Shown one piece after another: positions 6,247 to 12,989 of a DNA stretch of 12,989 nucleotides; within the stretch, counting starts at the first letter, position 1, and each line of letters begins with the position of its first letter. A program made the translations under genes and the position numbers. The stretch spans positions 16,475 through 29,463 of the forward strand of contig DJFP01000187.1 of NCBI GenBank assembly GCA_002432565.1, in the 5' to 3' direction. The stretch is from Flavobacteriales bacterium UBA5869 (GTDB lineage Bacteria; Bacteroidota; Bacteroidia; Flavobacteriales_D; Crocinitomicaceae). The notes beneath the pieces are model-generated. The model ran no database searches. It saw only the letters and a program-made list of their open reading frames with translations, and was not told where the DNA came from.

Positions 6247-7020
6247 ATGAGCAAAACAATCAATAATGTAATAGGAGACATTTACATAGGGAAAGAATCC
6301 GGGAAAATGATCCTGGAAGATATCCGGAAAGCGAAAAAATCCGTTCGGGTCATGTCGCCTTATTTATCTGCCGGCCTGGTAGAAATGCTCCTCAACCGTT
6401 TTACGAGCGGTGTGCATGTTGAGCTGGTAACTTCCGGTTATGTGGAAGATTATGCACACGAGCGAAAGAACTGTTACCACATCATCAGACAACACAAACA
6501 CGTGGACGAAACGCTCCGGAATCGCAAACAGTTGCTGCAGTGGACGGGAGTTGTTATGATGATCTTATTCGGACTTTTGACAATTACCAAACTGGAGAAC
6601 GTATTCTCACGGTCTGCCGAAATTTCCGACTTCATTGAATTCGGTATACTGGCAGGATTGATGCTTTTAGGGCAGTTTATCCGTAAATATGCTCTTGGAA
6701 TCCGTTTTTGGCAGTATTCTTACAGTTCTCTTTTTCCTGTCAAAATATTTCGTTCCCATTTCTCCGGAAATAAAAACAACACATCCAGGTCCTTTAACCT
6801 TCACAGTAAGCTCTATATCATAGATGACTGTATCGCTTATCTGGGGTCCGTCAATTTTACCAGGTCCGGATGTTTGTTCAACCACGAAACCCGTGTCCGC
6901 ATCACCGATCTGCAGGCAATCCGCCAATTGCGGCAGGAATTCAGTGAGCTTTTATGGAATGAGGAATATGATCACACCAGTTTGGAGGAGTGGGGGAAGG
7001 AGCTGTATGAAGCAGACTGA
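6247..7020 (+). CDS. Single-HKD phospholipase-D-like protein with an internal membrane hairpin
   Basis: This 257-residue protein has one complete HKD signature of the phospholipase D superfamily: His186, Lys188 and Asp193 in LHSKLYIID, then Gly200, Ser201 and Asn203 in LGSVNFT, matching HxKx4Dx6GSxxN. The N-terminal part has the fold's typical start (residues 16-62: ILEDIRKAKKSVRVMSPYLS, then VHVELVTSG). Two hydrophobic helices (about 98-115 and 130-146) interrupt the fold between the N-terminal strands and the HKD motif, so the enzyme is probably anchored in the inner membrane. Single-HKD members usually work as homodimers and cleave phosphodiester bonds in lipids or nucleic acids; which one applies here cannot be read from sequence. 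It is transcribed alone and converges on the protease gene with 32 bases between stop codons and no visible hairpin terminator. Confidence 0.88.
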   Translation: MSKTINNVIGDIYIGKESGKMILEDIRKAKKSVRVMSPYLSAGLVEMLLNRFTSGVHVELVTSGYVEDYAHERKNCYHIIRQHKHVDETLRNRKQLLQWTGVVMMILFGLLTITKLENVFSRSAEISDFIEFGILAGLMLLGQFIRKYALGIRFWQYSYSSLFPVKIFRSHFSGNKNNTSRSFNLHSKLYIIDDCIAYLGSVNFTRSGCLFNHETRVRITDLQAIRQLRQEFSELLWNEEYDHTSLEEWGKELYEAD

Positions 7021-7052
7021 GAAACAGAATGAGAATGATGATTATTTCCTTT

Positions 7053-8027
7053 TCACTCCCTCAACTCCTCCAAAATAGCCTCGATCCGGATCACTTTTTC
7101 GCCATCCGTCTGGTCTAAGTGGAAGAGAGTAGTTTCACGGCAGCTGCCATTCCATTTGTAATCTACATTTCCTGAAACCAGCACGCCGATCAATTCATGG
7201 GTTTCAAAATTGAAAACGGGTGATCCGCTGTTTCCCTGGAAAGCATCCAATGATGTATAGAAGAACAACGGATTTGAGTTGTTGGTTACTTCTGCATTCA
7301 AGGCAACTTTTTTAGGAAGTCCGCAAGGGTGCCCGATCATATAAACCGCCAGATCTGTTTTTAATTGGTTTTTGGGAGGAATTCTCAATCCGCTTCTATT
7401 GGCAGGCCGGTCGAGTTTGAACAATGCGGCATCTAGTTCCGGTGATCGGTTTTCTATCCTGGAAATTTCATAGATTTCAGAAGCTTTAAATATTCTTTTA
7501 TAAATATTCTTAGCATCAATAATTTCAAACCCGAATACCACCACCAAATCCCAGAATGGCGTATCGAATACGTGCCCTGCAGTAATCATTGTCTCATTAT
7601 CAATTAGAAAAGCTGTTCCGAAACCAACTACCGGTTGTTCGCAGAATGCTTCATTAGGACATAAGGTAAAACGCTGTTTCAAATTAGTGCTGATATCCAA
7701 TTGCCAAGAACTGTCATTGATCTGCTGGAGCATGGATTTTTCAATGATAACACCTACCGAAAATGAATTGTAAATTATTTTTTCCTTCCAAGATTCATCT
7801 ATAGGAAATAACTGCATTAGTTCAATTCTTGAATCAAATTGTGAAGGTCCATGGATTCTATAAGGGATATTAACTTCACTATGGGAAGGGTATAATGTCT
7901 TATTGATATACATGTTTTCATATTGGCGCCTAAGTACTATTGAATCACAATTTAAGCGTGTTGTGTCTTGGGTGAAACCCGTTCTTAAGCAAAAGAACAC
8001 AAAACAAAAGATTAACAAATTCTTCAT
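7053..8027 (-). CDS. Exported trypsin-like serine protease
   Basis: This 324-residue protein has a signal peptide at residues 1-20 (MKNLLIFCFVFFCL to FTQ) and a chymotrypsin/trypsin-type (S1-like) peptidase domain at about 130-305. The triad is intact: His152 in ITAGHVF, Asp199 in ELDAALFKLD and Ser267 in GNSGSP. The preceding FGTAFLIDNETMITAGH and the later ELIGVLVSGN are the usual strands around these residues. A segment of about 110 residues between the signal peptide and the protease domain matches nothing I know; it could be a propeptide or a partner-binding region. The mature part has several cysteines (27, 123, 129, 235, 296), so disulphides are possible. There is no T9SS sorting domain, so a periplasmic location is likely. 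The ATG overlaps the upstream gene's stop (ATGA), which implies translational coupling and matched expression with the 993-residue partner. Confidence 0.9.
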   Translation of the reverse strand: MKNLLIFCFVFFCLRTGFTQDTTRLNCDSIVLRRQYENMYINKTLYPSHSEVNIPYRIHGPSQFDSRIELMQLFPIDESWKEKIIYNSFSVGVIIEKSMLQQINDSSWQLDISTNLKQRFTLCPNEAFCEQPVVGFGTAFLIDNETMITAGHVFDTPFWDLVVVFGFEIIDAKNIYKRIFKASEIYEISRIENRSPELDAALFKLDRPANRSGLRIPPKNQLKTDLAVYMIGHPCGLPKKVALNAEVTNNSNPLFFYTSLDAFQGNSGSPVFNFETHELIGVLVSGNVDYKWNGSCRETTLFHLDQTDGEKVIRIEAILEELRE

Positions 8028-11005
8028 AGTCCAAAGCTTTTTACTTTTGTGTGCAGGTTCAGTAAAGGAATATCCAGTACCAATCCGGCGCAGAAACGAA
8101 TGGATTCATAATTCTTGACTTCACCTGTATTTAGAGTGGTTTTCAACGCCGGACCGTACTGAACCCCCAGATTTAAAGACAAAGGCATATTTTTAAATCC
8201 GAGACTGTAATGAACTCCTGGAGCAAAGACAGTTAAGAAAGTTGCCTGTGGTAAAGTAGAAACAGTTGTCGTTGAATCCTTCGAAAAATTGCTCTTTGTC
8301 AGGTACATACGGGTAAATGCGCCGATATCGATAATGGATACGAAAATACTATGAGAATAGCTTTTTCTACCGGACCAGCCTAAATTGATCCCGATTGGAG
8401 CTGTGAAGGCAGGTGAGAATCCTAGGTAAGCAACTTTGTCTTTGTAGGTAACATCTCCAGCCATGGTTAGTCCCGGATAAGCATTGATAGAAATATTCCG
8501 TTTCACGGTGCGTTTTATCGTATAACTTCCGGAAGGCAGTGCTAAGGCTTCTATGGCTTTTGAGATTTCGTCCGCATCTTTGGCAACAGCCATATCATTG
8601 ACAAAATGGATCAGTTTCAACGTGGTTTCAGATAATTTGAAGTTGAATTTGTTAGGTAGGATGGTTAACATGAATATTAGAGTATCCTTTTGATCCTTGA
8701 ATGTTTTTATTAAATCAGCTTTATTATTGGAAAACACATATTTTTCTACAGCGCTTTTGATTGTCGAAATACTCAATTTAAATCGCGCTATTTCCTCTGG
8801 AAGAAAAAGTTTCGTTTTGGTATTGGGAACGGTTAATTTTTCCAGTTCATGGATAATCCCAGTTTCAATGTTTACTCCAAGTTTGTTACAGTAGTATTGC
8901 AAGACGACTAAAGAAGTTTTATTTTTTGTAGCAGAATTTTTAAAAGCATCTATAATCGGTTGAATTTGATTTCTAAGCTTTTGATAATTTGCAAGAGGTT
9001 CACCTTCTGATAGTTGTTGAATCACTTTTTGAAAGAGGAATAGATTTTTGAGGACTTCAGAATCAGGAGTCGAATCCGGATTATTGTAAAAAATAGTGAT
9101 AGCAGTTATTTCCCTTTCGATTGTTTGTGCGGCCTTTTTAACAGACTTGCTAATCTCTTTATTGGCCTTTTCGTCGAAATGTTTAATAATTTCTGCCCAT
9201 TCTGTAGCAGGAATTTCTTCAAGCTTGAAATTCTTTTTGCTGAAAGAGTTAAGTGTGGCCAGCATATTCGTGTATTTCGAATTATCAGGCACAAATTCTG
9301 TTGTCAGCTCAAAGGCTTTAATTAGAGCAATGGCATAGTTTTTTGACTGCAGATCATAAATGATCTCATTGGTCTTTCTGGCCGCTACAAGGTACTGAGT
9401 CGTTTTGGGTCTAATCTTTTCGAACAAATCTTTCAGATCTGTTGTTGAATGCTTTGCTAATTTTTGGCCCAGGCTGTCTGATAGCTCAAACAAAAACTCG
9501 CTGTAGTCGATCAATCCGTCGATATACGATTTGATCGTATCTGCACCAATTTTCTTACCCAGCTTATTTGCCTTGCGGATGGATGCTGTTGCTTCGGCAA
9601 TTTGTTCGCTGCGGGTACCTAATTCTAAGTACAAGCGTTTCAAATCCAAAATTTCAGTTTTTATGATTTCCGGTTTGTCGGCAGGAATTTTAGTCATTAA
9701 TCCTTCGAATCCAGTTTTTAATTCAAATTCTGCGTTTGCTGAACTTTTAAACTTAATGCCAAAATAAGTTCTGTTTTGTTCGCTTAGCAAACCGAAATAC
9801 AACAAATAAAAATTCGGATCGTCCAATTGTTTCGTCAATTCGGCAGTATTTGCAAAACGCAGTTCCCCATTGTCTGAAAGGGTTAAACTGTATGCCAGCA
9901 TAGCACTCATACGGATACCGTTTCCTAAGTTGAACAGTAGGTTATTGGGTGGATTGTTTTTTATCCATCTGTTTGTAAATTCTGTGTTGTCCAGCAAAGT
10001 GAAGTAATCTACCGGGTTTTTGATTTTTGAAATTTTCGGGATCAGCTCCAGGGACTCGATAACTAAATCCAGTTCCGGGTATGTTTCCAGGAGCTGCTTG
10101 ATTCTTGGTGTATTTCTCAAACCACCGATATTTTCCAATAAATGATTGAAATCATCTTCAATGTATTGTTTGATCTCGCCGGAGAAATTTGCAAGCTGGT
10201 CTGCATTGAAACTCAATAAATAAGCATTTGTTCTCGGTAATAACACTTTGAATTCTGCCAATGGATCGTTCGGCCCGGATTTTCGCAGTTCTTCTTTTAC
10301 CCGTTCGATAACATAGGTCGTTAATTCTTCTTTGATGCGTCCTGCCAAAAATTTGCTGAGTCCCTGGATGGCCATATCGAATCCACCGCTTCCTAATAGT
10401 GGAATGCCTTTGTCTATAGATCCTGCGAAACCTGGTTGGGCACTTTGGTCAAAGAAGGATTTTTGAAGGTTTTCGTATTTTTTAGAAAATAGTGTTGCTA
10501 TAGCTTCCAAATAAGAATTCTGACTTTCAGTTTTCTTAAGAAAGGTAACTATACCTTTGAATTTTAAATCGTCTACTTCAAATGATGTTTGAAAGTAAAA
10601 TTTTCCGGTATCTATTACGATTTTTGTATAATCGTCTATTGTTTTTTGTAATACAGAACTCTTAGGAGTGCTTTCAAGATAATTTTTTAGTCGACCTTTT
10701 GCAACTTCCCAATTAGTTTTTTGATTTGATAATATAGGTGTTTTTTTTGCCATTGCACTCTCATCAATATCCAGTGTCGCATGATATTTTACAAAAATCT
10801 GGATTACTTCATTCCTATCCTTGGCAATTTCTTCATTGCGGATTAAGTAGTCGCTGACGGTTGAATAATCTTTATAAAGCAGTTCCAAAAGCCTGGAAGC
10901 ATCCCCGAAAACCGGTGCTGTTCGCTGTGCATGAAGATTTGTGAAAAGCGCTGAGAAAGCAAGCAGGGTTAGCCCACGCAAGAAGACCTTGTTGAAAGTA
11001 TGCAT
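8024..11005 (-). CDS. Large exported helical protein with a beta-rich C-terminal domain, unknown function
   Basis: This 993-residue protein has a signal peptide at 1-26 (MHTFNKVFLRGLTLLAF to LHA, then QRTAP). Residues about 35-815 are almost wholly predicted helix: charged amphipathic stretches such as RIKEELTTYVIERVKEELRK (223-242) and ANKEISKSVKKAAQTIEREI (614-633), with few cysteines or glycines and no motif I recognise. A different domain at about 828-993 has alternating beta strands (ISINAYPGLTMAGD, VAYLGFSPAFTAPIGINLGW, LTVFAPGVHYSLGF, LSLNLGVQYGPALK) and ends LVLDIPLLNLHTK. This looks like a small beta-barrel or outer-membrane-type domain and resembles, from memory, a C-terminal domain shared by other uncharacterised Bacteroidota proteins. 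It is the first gene of a two-gene operon; its TGA overlaps the protease start. Function is unknown. A periplasmic scaffold, or a substrate or inhibitor of the coupled protease, are guesses. Confidence 0.85.
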   Translation of the reverse strand: MHTFNKVFLRGLTLLAFSALFTNLHAQRTAPVFGDASRLLELLYKDYSTVSDYLIRNEEIAKDRNEVIQIFVKYHATLDIDESAMAKKTPILSNQKTNWEVAKGRLKNYLESTPKSSVLQKTIDDYTKIVIDTGKFYFQTSFEVDDLKFKGIVTFLKKTESQNSYLEAIATLFSKKYENLQKSFFDQSAQPGFAGSIDKGIPLLGSGGFDMAIQGLSKFLAGRIKEELTTYVIERVKEELRKSGPNDPLAEFKVLLPRTNAYLLSFNADQLANFSGEIKQYIEDDFNHLLENIGGLRNTPRIKQLLETYPELDLVIESLELIPKISKIKNPVDYFTLLDNTEFTNRWIKNNPPNNLLFNLGNGIRMSAMLAYSLTLSDNGELRFANTAELTKQLDDPNFYLLYFGLLSEQNRTYFGIKFKSSANAEFELKTGFEGLMTKIPADKPEIIKTEILDLKRLYLELGTRSEQIAEATASIRKANKLGKKIGADTIKSYIDGLIDYSEFLFELSDSLGQKLAKHSTTDLKDLFEKIRPKTTQYLVAARKTNEIIYDLQSKNYAIALIKAFELTTEFVPDNSKYTNMLATLNSFSKKNFKLEEIPATEWAEIIKHFDEKANKEISKSVKKAAQTIEREITAITIFYNNPDSTPDSEVLKNLFLFQKVIQQLSEGEPLANYQKLRNQIQPIIDAFKNSATKNKTSLVVLQYYCNKLGVNIETGIIHELEKLTVPNTKTKLFLPEEIARFKLSISTIKSAVEKYVFSNNKADLIKTFKDQKDTLIFMLTILPNKFNFKLSETTLKLIHFVNDMAVAKDADEISKAIEALALPSGSYTIKRTVKRNISINAYPGLTMAGDVTYKDKVAYLGFSPAFTAPIGINLGWSGRKSYSHSIFVSIIDIGAFTRMYLTKSNFSKDSTTTVSTLPQATFLTVFAPGVHYSLGFKNMPLSLNLGVQYGPALKTTLNTGEVKNYESIRFCAGLVLDIPLLNLHTKVKSFGL

Positions 11006-11026
11006 AAGTGTAGTTTAATGTCGATT

Positions 11027-11057
11027 CAAATGTATTTGAAAAAATGATTTTAACAAA
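11027..11057 (-). promoter_or_regulatory. Canonical Bacteroidota promoter of the helical protein/protease operon
   Basis: On the minus strand, TTTG (11057-11054) is followed by exactly 19 bases and then TACATTTG (11034-11027). This matches the Bacteroidota housekeeping consensus TTTG-N19-TAnnTTTG at every defined position. Transcription should start near 11020, leaving a leader of about 15 bases before the ATG at 11005. It is the clearest promoter in the window and implies routine expression of the operon. The 190-base gap also holds the divergent promoter of the WG-repeat gene. Confidence 0.8.
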
Positions 11058-11124
11058 TTAATGATTGATTTTCAGTATTTTCCACATGACTTATTTCGGA
11101 AAACCACATTTTAGAAAAAGGAAC

Positions 11125-11180
11125 GGATATTTTACCGATTGGTATTGAGTTTCACGGATAATTGATAATTTCATCAAACC
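11125..11180 (+). promoter_or_regulatory. Likely promoter region of the WG-repeat gene, elements poorly defined
   Basis: The best fit is TAATTTCA (11166-11173), two mismatches from TAnnTTTG, with a TTG about 18 bases upstream in GGTATTGAG. It would place the transcription start about 15 bases before the ATG at 11196. The match is weak; I give the region, not an exact site. Confidence 0.25.
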
Positions 11181-11195
11181 TTTAACCATTGAAAA

Positions 11196-12989
11196 ATGAA
11201 AATAACATTCTTATTTACCTGTTGTATTTTAACCGCAAGCCTGTCTGCCCAGGACAAATACCGGCCTTTTAAAATCGACGATCAGTTTATTTTGGCTGAT
11301 ACAAGCGGGAATATTCCGGTTGCCGAGCGTTTTGATAAAGTTTATAATTTGATCTCGCACAAAAGCGAATACATTGTAGGAAAGAAAGGTTTATATGGAG
11401 TTGTAAAAGAAGGCAGATACGTGTTTCCACTGCAATATACTTCGATTACTCCGATTTATACAGGAACAGCACCTTACCATTCATTTGCCCTGGAACAAAA
11501 TGGAAAGCGCGCGCTTGGAACAGTTGACGGATCCATTCTCAGCGGATTTGATTACAATGAGATCAGTAAGTATGAAGTAAATTCTTCCACCAGGGAATTG
11601 ATAAGCCGGGATGGAGGCGTTTTTTTCCTGGCAGACAAAGGCGGACAGGTACAGCTGATTTACGTCAATCAATCGGGTAAATCCATATTTATCACCAAAG
11701 AACCGGTCGATGATATGTATGAATGGAATGGTTTTTTTGTATTCAGAAAGGGAAAACAGGAAGCATTGTATCAATTCGACCCCGCTTCTTTTGATCTGAA
11801 AGAAATACGCCCTTTTTCAGAGCAGTATATAGAGTTTCGCGGAGATTCCTATATTGTTTGGGATCCGGCAGCTAAAACTGCGAAAGCGTATACTTATGAT
11901 CATAAGTTCCAATCATCCAAGGATATAATGGAAATACCACCGGTTCTGAGCCGGAAGCATTTACGGGGAAAAGAACCGGAAGGGCCTGAACCTGAGTCAA
12001 GTAACTCTGTACGGAAGACCCGGGACCTTTCCAGGGACAGGGAAATTTTATCGTCCGGGAAGCACATCAATGTAATCCGGTCTTTTGAACAAAGGTACGT
12101 GCTGCACAGTATCAATTATACCAAATATTACCTGGCAAAAATGACCATCACGGGAAGCAAGGGGAATTGGGAAGTGAAATCCCATTTTTTAGATGAGCAG
12201 GGAGCTAACAAACAGAAAGATACGATCTTTCATGTAAACACAGATGAGGTTATTCTTAAGACAGATAAAATGAGTCGTTTCCTGGTAACCCGGAAAGGAG
12301 ATCTATACGGGGTAATTGACGCTAAGGGAAATGAACTCCTGCCGGCAAAATTTGCCAACCCGGAATACATACGGAGTAAGTACGATGAAGAATGGCTGCT
12401 CATCCGGGAAGCTAAGCAATCGACCCTGCTTGCGTATAATCCCCGCATGAAAAAACTCGACACGATTTTCACCGGGAATGCAGCTGATGAATTGGATATT
12501 TACGGCTATTTCATCCGGGTGAAAGAACATCTTTTAAAGAATAAAACACAGATGAAACTGGTGAAAATGAAAGATTTTGTGAAGGATCCAAAAGACCAGA
12601 TCACAGACAACAATGAATACTATGACTCGATTGTTTATAGTCAAAGTTTCCCGTATTTCTTTCACGTTTATAAGAATGGAAAAGCAGGGATTCTGTCCAA
12701 TGAAACAACCCTGGTTGTCCCTTGTGAATACGATTCGGTGCACGTAAATGCTTACTATCTGACTCAGGTAATATACGGAAAACCGAAATACAGCAATCTG
12801 CAGCCGATAATTTCAGCATACCAAAATGGAAAACAGCATATTTTTCGTCCGACACCGCCTCCCAGTGATGATTATGATTATGCAAAGATTCCTAAAAAGT
12901 TAATTCCTTCCTTTCAAGACGGGACTTTGAATGCCTCCGCAAAAATTTCGGATGATGGTCTCTATGTGATAGACAACCTCGGTAATAAT
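11196..12989 (+). CDS. Exported WG-repeat protein (3' end beyond the window)
   Basis: The plus-strand frame stays open for 598 codons from the ATG at 11196 to the window edge with no stop, so the C-terminus is missing. Residues 1-19 are a signal peptide (MKITFLFTCCILTASLSAQ). The body has diverged WG-type beta repeats, in which a short lysine-glycine turn precedes a hydrophobic strand and a proline-containing strand: KKGLYGVVKEGRYVFPLQY (63-81), RKGDLYGVIDAKGNELLPAK (366-385) and KNGKAGILSNETTLVVPCEY (493-512). Strands between them are less regular. A charged, proline-rich linker lies at about 250-283. WG-repeat proteins are common in Bacteroidota and usually uncharacterised; a binding or scaffold role outside the cytoplasm is likely. 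The gene diverges from the protease operon. All minus-strand frames beneath it (11481-12885) have no family features and are shadows. Confidence 0.88.
   Translation, partial: MKITFLFTCCILTASLSAQDKYRPFKIDDQFILADTSGNIPVAERFDKVYNLISHKSEYIVGKKGLYGVVKEGRYVFPLQYTSITPIYTGTAPYHSFALEQNGKRALGTVDGSILSGFDYNEISKYEVNSSTRELISRDGGVFFLADKGGQVQLIYVNQSGKSIFITKEPVDDMYEWNGFFVFRKGKQEALYQFDPASFDLKEIRPFSEQYIEFRGDSYIVWDPAAKTAKAYTYDHKFQSSKDIMEIPPVLSRKHLRGKEPEGPEPESSNSVRKTRDLSRDREILSSGKHINVIRSFEQRYVLHSINYTKYYLAKMTITGSKGNWEVKSHFLDEQGANKQKDTIFHVNTDEVILKTDKMSRFLVTRKGDLYGVIDAKGNELLPAKFANPEYIRSKYDEEWLLIREAKQSTLLAYNPRMKKLDTIFTGNAADELDIYGYFIRVKEHLLKNKTQMKLVKMKDFVKDPKDQITDNNEYYDSIVYSQSFPYFFHVYKNGKAGILSNETTLVVPCEYDSVHVNAYYLTQVIYGKPKYSNLQPIISAYQNGKQHIFRPTPPPSDDYDYAKIPKKLIPSFQDGTLNASAKISDDGLYVIDNLGNN

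Noticed and set aside
6228..6266. Short upstream frame (MKKTTDHEQNNQ) overlapping the PLD-like start
   Set aside because: Only about 12 codons, with no leader-peptide feature such as codon runs or an attenuator. It is most likely chance.
11481..12885. Six minus-strand open frames of 69-97 codons
   Set aside because: All lie opposite the 598-codon WG-repeat frame, which has a signal peptide and repeats. The minus-strand frames have none.

Overview
The window looks like a chromosomal segment of a Bacteroidota bacterium, probably Flavobacteriales and possibly close to Crocinitomicaceae/Fluviicola (the genus is inference). The signs are a secreted protein with a type IX secretion (T9SS) C-terminal sorting domain, TAnnTTTG-type -7 promoter elements, start codons without clear Shine-Dalgarno sequences, a WG-repeat exported protein and moderate A+T content. 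I see no transposase, integrase, phage gene, CRISPR array, rRNA or tRNA.

Layout. 1-170 (minus) is the 5' end of a membrane protein, probably a GT39-like glycosyltransferase, cut by the window edge. 298-1191 (minus) is 3-hydroxybutyryl-CoA dehydrogenase with its own intrinsic terminator. 1401-2030 (plus) is a cytoplasmic RhiA-like protein of unknown function. 2171-5158 (minus) is a 995-residue multidomain T9SS cargo protein. 5159-5573 is a 415-base gap with a predicted plus-strand promoter, several hairpins and a possible small structured RNA. 5574-6101 (minus) is a small protein with two membrane segments. 6247-7020 (plus) is a single-HKD phospholipase-D-like protein with a membrane hairpin inside the catalytic fold. 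7053-8027 and 8024-11005 (both minus) form a translationally coupled two-gene operon: a 993-residue exported helical protein with a beta-rich C-terminal domain, followed by an exported trypsin-like serine protease. The operon has a textbook promoter, TTTG-N19-TACATTTG. 11196-12989 (plus) is an exported WG-repeat protein whose reading frame stays open to the window end.

How the genes relate. Most of the products are predicted to act in the envelope or outside the cell. The dehydrogenase is the only clear core-metabolism enzyme. The best candidate for an undescribed functional unit is the operon at 7053-11005: a large protein of unknown fold whose stop codon overlaps the start of a protease with an intact His-Asp-Ser triad, both with signal peptides. 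This would fit a periplasmic or outer-membrane protease-partner pair, but nothing in the sequence shows the substrate or the trigger. The converging PLD-like gene lies only 32 bases from the protease gene. Nothing links the two beyond proximity.
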